DNA from: an uncultured Clostridia bacterium | GTDB lineage: Bacteria > Bacillota > Clostridia > TANB77 > CAG-508 | Direction of reading: 5' to 3' | Length of the DNA stretch: 64,000 nt | Assembly (NCBI GenBank): GCA_934162255.1 | Contig: CAKPIG010000001.1 | Coordinates: 128,218 to 192,217 of the forward strand | Shown here: piece by piece, positions 16,675 to 25,729 of the stretch | Numbering within the stretch: the stretch's first letter is position 1 | How the letters are laid out: every line of letters starts with the position of its first letter | Position numbers and translations under genes: made by a program | Notes under the pieces: generated by a model | Seen by the model: the letters and a program-made list of their open reading frames with translations, nothing else | Told to the model about the DNA's origin: nothing | The model's database searches: none

Positions 16675-17361
16675 ATGATTGAATTTAAAAATGTATGCAA
16701 AAGATATGATACAGGTACAGAAGCGGTTAAAAATGCGAGTTTTAAGATAGAAAAAGGAGAATTTGCATTTTTAGTAGGAAGTTCTGGAAGTGGAAAATCA
16801 ACACTTATAAAACTTATATTAAAAGAAGAGGAACCAACATCAGGAAATATAATAATAAATGGAAAAGATACAACATTTTTGAAACCAAATAGAGTACCAT
16901 ATTTAAGAAGAAGCATGGGAATAGTATTTCAAGACTTTAGACTATTGCCAGATAAAACAGTATATGAAAATGTAGCATTTGCCATGTACATAGTAAAAGC
17001 TACACCAAAACATATACGTAGACAAGTACCAATGGTACTATCTTTAGTTGGACTAAGTGGAAAAGCAAAAATGTATCCAAACGAATTATCAGGAGGAGAA
17101 CAACAAAGAGTAGCATTAGCAAGAGCACTAGTTAATAACCCATCTATGATTATTGCAGACGAACCAACAGGAAATTTAGACCCAGATACAGCTTGGGATA
17201 TAATGAATTTATTGAATGAAATTAACATGAGAGGAACTACAGTAGTAGTAGCAACACATGCAAAAGAAATTGTAGACCAAATGAGAAAAAGAGTAATACA
17301 CATAAATAAAGGTGTAATAATAAAAGATGATGAAAAGGGTGGGTATGATTATGAGATTTAA
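16675..17361 (+). CDS. ftsE: Cell-division ABC transporter ATPase FtsE
   Basis: This 228-residue ATPase has Walker A GSSGSGKST, Q-loop VFQDFRLLP, signature LSGGEQQRVALARAL, Walker B MIIADEPTGNLDP and the switch histidine in VATHAKE. The FtsE subgroup is indicated by the MIEFKNVCKRYDTG opening and the DFRLLPDKTVYENV segment. With FtsX it transmits ATP hydrolysis across the membrane to activate peptidoglycan hydrolases. It overlaps ftsX. The start follows GGGGAAGG. Confidence 0.97.
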   Translation: MIEFKNVCKRYDTGTEAVKNASFKIEKGEFAFLVGSSGSGKSTLIKLILKEEEPTSGNIIINGKDTTFLKPNRVPYLRRSMGIVFQDFRLLPDKTVYENVAFAMYIVKATPKHIRRQVPMVLSLVGLSGKAKMYPNELSGGEQQRVALARALVNNPSMIIADEPTGNLDPDTAWDIMNLLNEINMRGTTVVVATHAKEIVDQMRKRVIHINKGVIIKDDEKGGYDYEI

Positions 17362-18247
17362 TGTAATAAACTATTTATTAGGAGAAGGCTTCAGGAATGT
17401 ATTTAAAAACAAAAAATCCACTATTTCATCACTAATGATAATGTGTGCAACAATGCTAATATTTGGTCTATTTTTTGTAATAGGAGAAAATGTAAATGCA
17501 TTTGTTGAAAATGTTGCTGAAGCACAAGAAATACAAGTATTTTTAAAATCGGATGCAACTGAAGAACAGATTGAACAAGTTGGAACAGAACTATTAGAAA
17601 TAGATGGTGTTAAAAATGTTGAATATGTATCAAAAGATGATGCATTAAATACAATGAAAGATATGGTTGGAGAAAACCTTATAAAAGAATATGAAAAAAG
17701 AAATATTTTTCCAGTATCATATAAAGTAACATTAACAGATTTATCATTAAACGAAGATGTTCAAGATAGTATAAAACAATTAGACAATATAGATGAAATA
17801 GTATCAAGCAATCCAACAATAGCACTTATATTAAAATTAGCAAAAGGAGTAAGAATAGTAACAGCAACAATATTAGTTATACTAATTGTAATATCAATAG
17901 CAATAATTTCTAACACAATAAAACTAACAGTTCATGCTAGAAGAAAAGAAATATCAATAATGAAATATGTAGGTGCTACAAATAGTTTTATAAGATGGCC
18001 ATTTTTAGTAGAAGGTGTAGTAATAGGAATTATGGCAGGAATCTTATCAGTTGTAATAATCGGATTTACATATACATTTATAGCAAGCAAACTAAACCAA
18101 ACAGCATTATTATCAACAATGATAAGTTGGCAATTATTATCATTTAAGCAAATGTTTAATTTGATAATTACAGTATATTTAGCATTAGGAATTGGAATAG
18201 GATTAATAGGAAGTGGAATTTCTATGAGAAAATATTTAGATGTTTAG
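17351..18247 (+). CDS. ftsX: Cell-division membrane protein FtsX
   Basis: About 298 residues with a cytoplasmic N terminus (LGEGFRNVFKNKKSTISS), a first membrane span, a roughly 110-residue extracellular domain (EIQVFLKSDATEEQ onwards), then three spans forming an FtsX/MacB-type permease core with HARRKEISIMKYVGAT. ATG 17351 is about 9 bases downstream of AAAGGGTGG; ATG 17345 is also possible, while those at 17327 and 17330 lie too early. The extracellular domain normally contacts a coiled-coil hydrolase or activator such as the two encoded next. Confidence 0.95.
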   Translation: MRFNVINYLLGEGFRNVFKNKKSTISSLMIMCATMLIFGLFFVIGENVNAFVENVAEAQEIQVFLKSDATEEQIEQVGTELLEIDGVKNVEYVSKDDALNTMKDMVGENLIKEYEKRNIFPVSYKVTLTDLSLNEDVQDSIKQLDNIDEIVSSNPTIALILKLAKGVRIVTATILVILIVISIAIISNTIKLTVHARRKEISIMKYVGATNSFIRWPFLVEGVVIGIMAGILSVVIIGFTYTFIASKLNQTALLSTMISWQLLSFKQMFNLIITVYLALGIGIGLIGSGISMRKYLDV

Positions 18248-18257
18248 AGGAGAAAAA

Positions 18258-19457
18258 ATGCATATAAAAAAGAAAATTACAGCAACTTTAACAATAATTA
18301 TAATAATGAATATATGTGTTTTATCATATGCTGATGACAATAAAAATATCACAGACTTACAATCGCAATCAAGTGAACTTACAGAAGCATTAAATGATAA
18401 AAATAATCAACTAAAAGCTGTACAAGATGAAATATCTCAGAATATGCAAGATTTACAAAAATTAGATGAAAAAATAGCTAGTTCGGAACAAGAATTAAAT
18501 AATATAAATATTCAAGTAGAAGACTTAAATAAAGAAATAGATGAAAAAGAAACAAGATTACAAGAAATTGAAAAGGAATATAATGATAGGCAAGATTTGT
18601 TAGATGCAAGATTGTTACAAATGTATAAAACACCCAAATTAGAATTTTTAGATTCAATATTTAGAGCTAAAAGTGTATCAGAAGTATTAACGACTTATTA
18701 TACTGCAAGAAGAATGTCAAGATATGACCAAGAATTATTAGACAAAATGGACAGCCAATTAAATGAAATAGAGACAACTAAAAAAATATTAGTTGAGAAG
18801 AAAAGACAAGCTGTTGAAGATAAACAAAATCAACAGAAAAAAGCACAAGTGTTAACAAATACTAAGACAATGAGAAAATACTATTTAAGCAAATTGTCAG
18901 AACAAGAATTAGAATTGCAAATACAAATAGATGAATACAATACTCAAGTATCAGCTATAGAAAATGAAATAAAAATGTTAGCATTAAATAGTATAAGTGC
19001 AGACTACATAGGAGGAACAGTTGTATGGCCTGTTCCAGGTTATACAACATTGACGTCATCATATGGAATGAGGGTACACCCAATAACAGGAGCATATAAA
19101 TTACATACGGGAATAGATATAGGAGCACCACTTAACACAAACTTTGTAGCTGCTGCAAATGGTATAGTAACAAAAGCTACATTAAATGCAGCATATGGTA
19201 ACATGGTAATCATAGATCATGGAGGCGGTGTACAAACATTATATGCACATGGAAATGAAATACTTGTACAAGTTGGACAAACAGTCTCTGCAGGTGATGC
19301 AGTTCTAAAGGTAGGTTCTACAGGATACTCAACTGGACCACATGCACATTTTGAAATTAGGATAAACGGACAAACAGTTAATCCATTGGAGTATTTATCT
19401 ATATTAGGAAAAGACTCAACTGAAGAAAAAATAGACACACAAAATCAAACAAATTGA
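18258..19457 (+). CDS. Coiled-coil M23 peptidase (PcsB/EnvC-like), first copy
   Basis: About 399 residues: a signal-type N terminus (basic MHIKKK then a hydrophobic stretch ending LSYADD), a long coiled coil to about residue 230, and an M23 (LytM) domain with zinc ligands in LHTGIDIGAP, and HAHFEIR. The active-site residues are intact, so it may be an endopeptidase and not only an activator. GAGGAG at 18247-18252 sets the start; it begins 10 bases after ftsX, which supports activation by FtsEX at the septum. Confidence 0.92.
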   Translation: MHIKKKITATLTIIIIMNICVLSYADDNKNITDLQSQSSELTEALNDKNNQLKAVQDEISQNMQDLQKLDEKIASSEQELNNINIQVEDLNKEIDEKETRLQEIEKEYNDRQDLLDARLLQMYKTPKLEFLDSIFRAKSVSEVLTTYYTARRMSRYDQELLDKMDSQLNEIETTKKILVEKKRQAVEDKQNQQKKAQVLTNTKTMRKYYLSKLSEQELELQIQIDEYNTQVSAIENEIKMLALNSISADYIGGTVVWPVPGYTTLTSSYGMRVHPITGAYKLHTGIDIGAPLNTNFVAAANGIVTKATLNAAYGNMVIIDHGGGVQTLYAHGNEILVQVGQTVSAGDAVLKVGSTGYSTGPHAHFEIRINGQTVNPLEYLSILGKDSTEEKIDTQNQTN

Positions 19458-19478
19458 TAAAATATTAAAAAGAGGTAA

Positions 19479-20687
19479 ATGAGGATGAAAAAAATTATAA
19501 GAAAGTTTACGGGAATATTAATATCAGTAGTAATGCTGATGCAAGCAACTACGGTCTTAGCAGTTGACGAAAGAAAGGAATTGCAAAATGAAAAATCTAA
19601 AATAGATAGTCAGATAAAAGAAGCAGAAGAAAAGCAAAAACAAATAGAAGCTGAAAAGTCACAAACAATGAAAACAGTAGAAGATTTAATAAGTAAAATT
19701 TCCTCTTCTGAATCAGAAATAGATGATTTAGAAGACAAAGTTGCAGACTTAGAAAATCAAATAAGCTCAAAAGAAAAAGACATACAAAAAAAAGAAGAAG
19801 AATATACTGAACAAGAGGCTTTATTAGATGCAAGACTTGTTGCTATGTATCAAAATGGAGATTCATCATACTTAGATGTTTTGTTATCTGCCAATAGTGT
19901 TACAGATTTTTTAACGAAGTACTATTATGCATCAAAATTAATTGAATATGATAAACAATTGATACAAGCTACACAAGATCAAAAGAAACAAATTGAAGAA
20001 GAAAAAACTTCACTAGAAGAAAACAAAAAAGAATTAAGTGTTTCATTATCTCAAGCAGAAGCTAAAAAGACACAATTAAATAGTTTAAAAAATGAAAAAC
20101 AAAGTTATGCAAATAAATTAACAGCACAAGAAAAAGAGTTAGAAAAAGAAATAGAAGAATTAGAGACAGCAAATAGAAAAATCCAAAATGAAATTAAACA
20201 AGCTGAAATAAGATATAAAAAACAATTAGAAGAATTAGAGAAGAAAAACGGAAATAATACTACAACAGGTTCTGGATATTTTGCAAGACCAGTATCCGGA
20301 GGCTCAGTAACGGCTACAGCATATTATTCATCAGGTAAATTTCATGGAGCAGTTGATTATGGAGTTCATCAAGGAACAACAGTAATGGCTGCAGCAGATG
20401 GAGTTGTAATGTCTACAGCAAACTTATCTGGTAGTTATGGTACATATATAGTAATAAGACATGCAAATGGAATGCAAACATATTATGCACACGGTACAGC
20501 TGGTTCGATTTGTGTTAATCCTGGTCAAACAGTAAAAAAAGGCGAAAAAATTATGTTAAGTGGAAACACAGGAAATTCAACAGGAGCACATTTGCACTTT
20601 GAAGTTAGAGTTTCACCATATAGATATAATTATAAAGCTACAGGATATGGACAGGATTCTAGAGTTAATCCATTAAATTACTTATAA
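19479..20687 (+). CDS. Coiled-coil M23 peptidase (PcsB/EnvC-like), second copy
   Basis: This 402-residue protein has the same plan as its neighbour: signal-type N terminus ending around TTVLAVDE, coiled coil to about residue 255, and a C-terminal M23 domain with FHGAVDYG and GAHLHFEVR. The M23 ligands are intact. The pair are paralogues by architecture and share the conserved LLDARLxxMY and YYxAxxxxxYD elements in the coiled coil, but the catalytic domains differ clearly, so the duplication is old. ATG 19485 is an alternative start. It belongs to the ftsEX operon. Confidence 0.9.
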   Translation: MRMKKIIRKFTGILISVVMLMQATTVLAVDERKELQNEKSKIDSQIKEAEEKQKQIEAEKSQTMKTVEDLISKISSSESEIDDLEDKVADLENQISSKEKDIQKKEEEYTEQEALLDARLVAMYQNGDSSYLDVLLSANSVTDFLTKYYYASKLIEYDKQLIQATQDQKKQIEEEKTSLEENKKELSVSLSQAEAKKTQLNSLKNEKQSYANKLTAQEKELEKEIEELETANRKIQNEIKQAEIRYKKQLEELEKKNGNNTTTGSGYFARPVSGGSVTATAYYSSGKFHGAVDYGVHQGTTVMAAADGVVMSTANLSGSYGTYIVIRHANGMQTYYAHGTAGSICVNPGQTVKKGEKIMLSGNTGNSTGAHLHFEVRVSPYRYNYKATGYGQDSRVNPLNYL

Positions 20688-20710
20688 TATAAAAAAGAAA
20701 GGCGACAAAA

Positions 20711-21946
20711 ATGGAAGAAGAAAGATACTTAAAAAAGCAAAGAATTTATAAAACTATAATGTTAGTCGTACTAACAATATTTATAACATTTATAGTCACA
20801 ACATTTTATATTTCAAATAAATATAAATTAAGTACAGGAAGTACACCACTAACATCAATCATAACTAATAATAGTAGTTCTGACAAATTAACTACTTCTT
20901 TTAAAAATATAGAAAGTATAATAAAAAAGTATTATTTAAATGATTATGATGAAGATAAAGCAATAGAAAGTGCAATAAGTGCATATGTATCAGCCTTAGG
21001 AGATGAATATACCGAATATATACCTGTTGAAGAAATGCAAGAATATACAGAAAATATAATGGGAAATTATGTAGGTATAGGAATATACATGGTAAAAAAT
21101 ACTGAAAAAAATACTATAGAAGTTTTATTACCAATAAAAGATAGTCCAGCTGAAAAAGCAGGAATTCTTTCAGGAGATACAATTATAAGTGTTGATGGAA
21201 AAGAATATTCAGGAAATGATATGACAGCTGCAGCAAATAATATAAAAGGTGAGGAAGGAACTACAGTAAAATTAGTAATTCAAAGAGGAGAAGAACAACT
21301 AACATTTGAAATAAAAAGAGCTAAAGTGTCTACAAATCCGATAATTGCTAAAAAAATGGAAAATAATATAGGATATTTAGAAGTATCAAGTTTTGATGAA
21401 GGAACAGCAGAAGATTTTAAAAATAAATATGAAGAATTAAAAGCACAAGGAATAAATTCTTTAATTATAGACTTAAGAAATAATGGCGGAGGATTAGTTG
21501 AAGAAGCATTAAAAATGGCAGATTATATAGTTCCAAAAGGAAAGGAATTATTAATAACAACAGATAAAAATGGAAAAGAAGAGATAAAAAAAGCAACAGC
21601 TGATCCAATAATAGACCAAAAGATAATTTTATTGGTAAATGAAAATACAGCTAGTGCTTCAGAAATATTAGCAGGAGCACTAAAAGACAATGAAAAAGCA
21701 ACAATAATAGGAACAAAAACATATGGTAAAGGTGTAATACAACAAATATTAACATTAAAATCTGGAGCGGGTATAAAGGTAACAATAGAAGAGTATTATA
21801 CACCAAACAGAAACAAAATAAATAAAGTAGGAATAGAACCAGATGAAACAGTAAAACTACCAGAAACAGTTACAAACCCATTATTAGTTAAAGAAGATGA
21901 AGATACACAATTGAAAAAAGCTGTAGAGATTTTAAAGGGAGAATAG
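20711..21946 (+). CDS. Carboxy-terminal processing protease (S41, CtpA-like)
   Basis: This 411-residue protein has an N-terminal membrane anchor (about residues 15-35), a Tsp/CtpA helical segment with LGDEYTEYIP, a PDZ domain (VGIGIYM to about residue 190) and an S41 protease domain with the nucleophile in ENTASASEILAGAL and the lysine in TKTYGKGVIQ. It cleaves extracellular substrates at their C termini. Lying directly after two peptidoglycan hydrolases of the ftsEX operon, it may control their level, as CtpA-type proteases do elsewhere; that link is inference. Confidence 0.93.
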   Translation: MEEERYLKKQRIYKTIMLVVLTIFITFIVTTFYISNKYKLSTGSTPLTSIITNNSSSDKLTTSFKNIESIIKKYYLNDYDEDKAIESAISAYVSALGDEYTEYIPVEEMQEYTENIMGNYVGIGIYMVKNTEKNTIEVLLPIKDSPAEKAGILSGDTIISVDGKEYSGNDMTAAANNIKGEEGTTVKLVIQRGEEQLTFEIKRAKVSTNPIIAKKMENNIGYLEVSSFDEGTAEDFKNKYEELKAQGINSLIIDLRNNGGGLVEEALKMADYIVPKGKELLITTDKNGKEEIKKATADPIIDQKIILLVNENTASASEILAGALKDNEKATIIGTKTYGKGVIQQILTLKSGAGIKVTIEEYYTPNRNKINKVGIEPDETVKLPETVTNPLLVKEDEDTQLKKAVEILKGE

Positions 21947-21947
21947 A

Positions 21948-22550
21948 ATGAAAATAAATTTAGCAAATAAATTAACAATATTCAGAATAATATTAGTGCC
22001 AGTAATGGCACTAATACCATATTTAAATTTAAATGGAGAAATATTAGGATTATCACAAACTTATTTTTGGATGTTATTGATATTTATAATAGCATCTATA
22101 ACAGATAAATTAGATGGATATATAGCACGTTCTAGAAACGAAGTAACTACATTTGGAAAATTTCTAGATCCATTAGCAGATAAAATATTAGTATTAACAG
22201 CAATGACACTGTTAGTAGAATTGGGGAAAATCCCAGCATGGATACCAATAATAGTACTAGTAAGAGAATTTATTGTATCAGGATATAGATTAGTTGCTGT
22301 GGAAAAAGGAGGAAAAGTAGTAGCAGCATCAATATGGGGCAAATTAAAAACTGTAACACAAATGATTTCAATAATACTTATCATGATAGACCCAAACAAT
22401 TTTGCAGAATGTTTTAAGGGAAATCTATCAGGAGGAGAGTTTGCTATAAATTTAGTTACCACTTTACTAATATTAATATCAGTAATAGCAACAATATTTT
22501 CAGGAATAGATTATCTAAAAAATGGAAAAGAATTGTTATTTTCAGAGTAA
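21948..22550 (+). CDS. pgsA: CDP-diacylglycerol-glycerol-3-phosphate 3-phosphatidyltransferase
   Basis: This 200-residue multi-span membrane enzyme makes phosphatidylglycerol phosphate. The CDP-alcohol phosphotransferase motif DKLDGYIARSRN, eight residues, FLDPLADKILV is complete. The N-terminal NLANKLTIFRI-type opening is typical of PgsA. It starts one base after the ctpA stop with GGGAGA upstream, so it is the last gene of the ftsEX operon. Confidence 0.95.
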   Translation: MKINLANKLTIFRIILVPVMALIPYLNLNGEILGLSQTYFWMLLIFIIASITDKLDGYIARSRNEVTTFGKFLDPLADKILVLTAMTLLVELGKIPAWIPIIVLVREFIVSGYRLVAVEKGGKVVAASIWGKLKTVTQMISIILIMIDPNNFAECFKGNLSGGEFAINLVTTLLILISVIATIFSGIDYLKNGKELLFSE

Positions 22551-22556
22551 TATTTA

Positions 22557-22580
22557 TAAATAGTAAAGAATTCTATTTTT
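22557..22580 (+). terminator. Weak terminator after pgsA
   Basis: AAATAG (22558-22563) pairs with CTATTT (22573-22578) and is followed by T and then GG. The stem is short and AT-rich, so this is a low-strength call. Confidence 0.45.
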
Positions 22581-22591
22581 GGAAAAAAGAC

Positions 22592-22620
22592 TTGACAAAA
22601 TAAGAAAATTAAAGTAATAT
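22592..22620 (+). promoter_or_regulatory. Promoter for greA
   Basis: A consensus TTGACA (22592-22597) and TAATAT (22615-22620) are 17 bases apart. Transcription should start near 22627. Confidence 0.8.
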
Positions 22621-22628
22621 ATTAGTTG

Positions 22629-22679
22629 CATAATGAGCGGCGTTAAGTCGCTATTTATGTTATATAAGGAAATTATATA
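22629..22679 (+). promoter_or_regulatory. Two-hairpin 5' leader of greA
   Basis: The first hairpin pairs CATAA (22629-22633) with TTATG (22655-22659) and AGCG (22636-22639) with CGCT (22649-22652) around a 9-base loop. The second pairs TATATA (22661-22666) with TATATA (22674-22679), ending at the GGGAGG ribosome-binding site. The first lies at the expected 5' end of the transcript. Function is unknown; RNA stability or feedback are possibilities. Confidence 0.4.
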
Positions 22680-22693
22680 GGGAGGCAAAGATT

Positions 22694-23170
22694 ATGGATG
22701 AAAAAGAAGTAATATTAACACAAGAAGGCTTTGATAATATTGAAAAAGAATTAGAATATTTAAGAACTGAAAAAAGAGCAGAAATAGCTGAAAGAATAAA
22801 AATTGCATTAGGATTTGGAGACTTATCCGAAAATTCTGAATATGATGAAGCAAAAAATGCACAAGCAGAAAATGAAAACAAAATAGCAGAATTAGAAAAT
22901 AAAGTAAGATATGCAAAAATAATAGATGAAAAAGAAATTGATACAAAAACTGTGCAAATAGGAAACACTGTCAAAGTATATGATGAAGATTTTGATGAAG
23001 AGGTAGAATACACAATAGTTGGTTCAACAGAAGTAGACCTAGCAGAAAATAAAATATCAAATGAATCACCATTAGGAAAAGCTTTATTAGGTGCAAAAAA
23101 AGGAGAAGAAGTATTGGTAGAAGCTCCTGCAGGAACACTTAAATACAAAATATTATCAATAACAAAATAG
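22694..23170 (+). CDS. greA: Transcription elongation factor GreA
   Basis: This 158-residue protein has the N-terminal coiled coil with the acidic tip (GFGDLSENSEYDEAKNAQ) that enters the RNA polymerase secondary channel, and the C-terminal FKBP-like domain with ISNESPLGKALLGAKKGEEVLVEAPAG. It rescues backtracked polymerase by stimulating transcript cleavage. Length is exact for the family. GGGAGG precedes the start. It is a single-gene unit with its own promoter and terminator. Confidence 0.98.
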   Translation: MDEKEVILTQEGFDNIEKELEYLRTEKRAEIAERIKIALGFGDLSENSEYDEAKNAQAENENKIAELENKVRYAKIIDEKEIDTKTVQIGNTVKVYDEDFDEEVEYTIVGSTEVDLAENKISNESPLGKALLGAKKGEEVLVEAPAGTLKYKILSITK

Positions 23171-23182
23171 AAGAATATTTTT

Positions 23183-23216
23183 AAAATGTCAAAAATTTGT
23201 TTGACATTTTTTTTTG
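23183..23216 (+). terminator. Rho-independent terminator after greA
   Basis: AAAATGTCAAA (23183-23193) pairs perfectly with TTTGACATTTT (23200-23210), followed by T residues. The 3' arm contains TTGACA, the -35 box of lexA. Confidence 0.9.
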
Positions 23217-23229
23217 CTTATGATATTAT
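23201..23229 (+). promoter_or_regulatory. Promoter for lexA
   Basis: TTGACA (23201-23206) and TATTAT (23224-23229) are 17 bases apart, with a TG extension (23221-23222) before the -10. I see no LexA-box-like palindrome here, so autoregulation is not evident. Confidence 0.75.
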
Positions 23230-23261
23230 AATGTCAATAAAAAAATGAGGAGTGATAAAAA

Positions 23262-23909
23262 ATGGGAACAAGAGCAGAAACAACAAAAAAAGAAAAGGCA
23301 ATATTAAAATTTATAGAAAATCAAGTTAATGAAAATGGTTATCCACCATCTGTAAGAGAAATAGGAAAAGCAATAGGATTAAGTTCAACTGCAACAGTAC
23401 ATGCATATTTATCAAAATTAGAAAAACAAGGATATATAAAAAAACAAGATAAAAAAGGAAGAACATTAAAAGTAATAAAAGGAAGTAATGAAGAGCCATT
23501 CAAAAAGGCAAGCAAAGACTTTTATGTTCAAAAAGAACTTATAGAGGTTCCTGTTATAGGGAAAATAACAGCAGGTCAACCAATACTTGCAGTTGAAAAT
23601 ATAACAGATACATTTCCAATACCAATTGACTTTGTAGGAAATAGTGAAAGCTTCATGTTAACAGTAAGCGGAGAAAGTATGATTGAAGCTGGAATACTTG
23701 ATGGAGATTATATACTAGTAAAAAAACAAAATGATGCCAGAAATGGAGAAATAGTAGTAGCTTTAATAGGAGAAGAAGCAACAGTAAAAACATTTTATAA
23801 AGAAAAAGATTATATAAGACTACAACCAGAAAATCATACAATGGATCCAATTATAGTGCCAGACTGTAAGATTTTAGGAAAAGTGGCAGGAGTATTCAGA
23901 AAAATGTAA
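23262..23909 (+). CDS. lexA: SOS repressor LexA
   Basis: This 215-residue repressor has the winged helix domain (residues 1-70; YPPSVREIGKAIGLSSTATVHAYLSKLEKQG), the cleavage site Ala-Gly in GKITAGQPI, the catalytic serine in VSGESMIEAGILDGD, and the catalytic lysine in EEATVKTFYKE. On DNA damage RecA filaments trigger self-cleavage. It is monocistronic by context. The dinB promoter at 35.7 kb carries a LexA-box-like site. Confidence 0.96.
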   Translation: MGTRAETTKKEKAILKFIENQVNENGYPPSVREIGKAIGLSSTATVHAYLSKLEKQGYIKKQDKKGRTLKVIKGSNEEPFKKASKDFYVQKELIEVPVIGKITAGQPILAVENITDTFPIPIDFVGNSESFMLTVSGESMIEAGILDGDYILVKKQNDARNGEIVVALIGEEATVKTFYKEKDYIRLQPENHTMDPIIVPDCKILGKVAGVFRKM

Positions 23910-23920
23910 CAACAAAAAAC

Positions 23921-23959
23921 GAGAAAATTCTTGCTATTTATTTCTCAGTATAATATAAT
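23921..23959 (+). promoter_or_regulatory. Promoter with flanking inverted repeat for the GH18 gene
   Basis: TTGCTA (23931-23936) and TATAAT (23954-23959) are 17 bases apart. GAGAAA (23921-23926) and TTTCTC (23941-23946) flank the -35 box as an inverted repeat, which may be an operator or a weak lexA terminator. Confidence 0.6.
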
Positions 23960-24000
23960 GAAAATGAACTTATAAAATGAGAAAGAAGAGGTAGCAACAT

Positions 24001-25686
24001 ATGAAGATAAAAAAGAAAAAAGGCAATATGATAAAAAGAGTATTACTAATTCTAGTATTACTAATAGTAGCAATTCTTGTATTAATAAAAGCAAATAATT
24101 ATTTAAGAGAAAAAGAAAATGAAGAGGTTAATTTAGTAATTAACAACAATAATGTAACTTCAAGATTAAAAGAAAAAGTACTTATTGAAAATGGAATCAT
24201 ATATATATCAATGAGTGATGTAAAGAATTTTTTTGATAAGTACATATATATCGAAGATGAAATAAATGAAATTGTAACAACATATGATAAAAAAATAGCT
24301 AGTATAGGCTTTGATGTAAATAAGTTAACTATAAATGGAGCAATTAAAAAGATAAATGCTTCTGCAAGAAAAGTTGATGATGAAATAGTATATCTTCCAA
24401 TATCTGAAATGACAGATGTATATAATATAGAAATATCTAATAAAGAAGAAAGCAAAGTAGTAATGATAGACTCATTAGATAGAGAACAAATAAAAGCATA
24501 TACAAAATCAAAATTGTCATTAAAATGGAAAAAAGAATTCTTTTCTAAAACAGTAGGAAAAACATCAAAAGGAGAAGCTGTAATTGTAATATCAAAAGAT
24601 GAAAATGGATGGACCAAAATAAGAACAGATAGCGGAAAAATTGGATATGTAAAGACAAATAAATTGATTAATTATACAACAGTAAGAGAAAATTGGGAAG
24701 AAGAAAAACAAATAAATGGAAAAGTAAATATGTTTTGGGACTATTTCTCACAACATGTACAAGCACCAGATAGAGCAGGACAAACAATTGATGGAGTAAA
24801 TGCAGTATCTCCTTCATTCTTCTATTTGGATTCAAATGGAAATTTAAAAGATAATGTAAAAACATCAGGGCAGAAATATATAGAATGGGCACATTCTAAT
24901 GGTTACAAAGTATGGCCAATGATTTCTAATTCAGATGCAGGAATAAAAGTAACATCAAATATATTAAATAGTTATTCAAAAAGACAAGAATTAATAGAAC
25001 AAATTGTAGAAAAGTGTGTAGAATATGGAGTAGATGGTGTTAATGTAGATTTTGAAAATATTTATGAAGCAGATAAAGATAAATATTCAAGATTTATAAT
25101 AGAATTAGTACCAAGAATGAAAGAAATTGGAATTGTAACATCTGTTGATGTAACAGCTCCAGATGGAGATCCAAATTGGTCTTTATGTTATGATAGACAA
25201 GTAATAGGAAATGTAGCAGATTATTTAGTATTTATGGCATATGATCAATATGGAACATCAAGTTCAAAACCAGGAACTACAGCTGGACTAAATTGGGTAG
25301 AAACAAGTTTAAAGAAAATTATAAATTATGATGAAGTAGAAACAGAAAAAATTATATTAGGTATGCCATTATATACAAGAATTTGGACAATAAATTCAGA
25401 TGGATCTATAGCAAGTAGAAATGTAGTAAATATGGTAGATATAAATAAATCAATACCAAATAATGTAGAAAAACAATGGGATGATGAATTAAAACAATAT
25501 TATGTAGAATATACTTCAGGAAAACAGACAAAGAAAATGTGGATTGAAGATGGAACTTCAATTGCAGCAAAAGTTGCATTAGTAACACAATATAATTTAG
25601 GAGGAACATCTTGTTGGGAAAAAGATAGAGAAACATCTAATGTTTGGACTATTATAAAAGATGAATTAGCAAAAGAAGGGAAATAA
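24001..25686 (+). CDS. Membrane-anchored GH18 glycosyl hydrolase with SH3 domain
   Basis: This 561-residue protein has a membrane anchor (about residues 11-29), a copper-amine-oxidase-N-like stalk (about 45-155), an SH3-type domain (about 180-220) and a C-terminal GH18 barrel (about 240-555). The active-site signature DGVNVDFENIY (about 343-353) has the catalytic glutamate; VFMAYDQYG and LGMPLYTRIW are later barrel strands. Relatives such as YaaH and SleL act on spore cortex or cell wall. A role in spore germination or wall turnover is inferred. Monocistronic: own promoter, and a terminator spanning its stop. Confidence 0.9.
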   Translation: MKIKKKKGNMIKRVLLILVLLIVAILVLIKANNYLREKENEEVNLVINNNNVTSRLKEKVLIENGIIYISMSDVKNFFDKYIYIEDEINEIVTTYDKKIASIGFDVNKLTINGAIKKINASARKVDDEIVYLPISEMTDVYNIEISNKEESKVVMIDSLDREQIKAYTKSKLSLKWKKEFFSKTVGKTSKGEAVIVISKDENGWTKIRTDSGKIGYVKTNKLINYTTVRENWEEEKQINGKVNMFWDYFSQHVQAPDRAGQTIDGVNAVSPSFFYLDSNGNLKDNVKTSGQKYIEWAHSNGYKVWPMISNSDAGIKVTSNILNSYSKRQELIEQIVEKCVEYGVDGVNVDFENIYEADKDKYSRFIIELVPRMKEIGIVTSVDVTAPDGDPNWSLCYDRQVIGNVADYLVFMAYDQYGTSSSKPGTTAGLNWVETSLKKIINYDEVETEKIILGMPLYTRIWTINSDGSIASRNVVNMVDINKSIPNNVEKQWDDELKQYYVEYTSGKQTKKMWIEDGTSIAAKVALVTQYNLGGTSCWEKDRETSNVWTIIKDELAKEGK

Positions 25687-25699
25687 ATTCCTTCTTTTT
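25671..25699 (+). terminator. Terminator overlapping the GH18 stop codon
   Basis: AAAAGAAGG (25671-25679) pairs with CCTTCTTTT (25690-25698) with the TAA stop in the loop and T residues after it. Confidence 0.8.
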
Positions 25700-25729
25700 G
25701 TTCTATTTATTTAAAAGCTCGAATATTAA

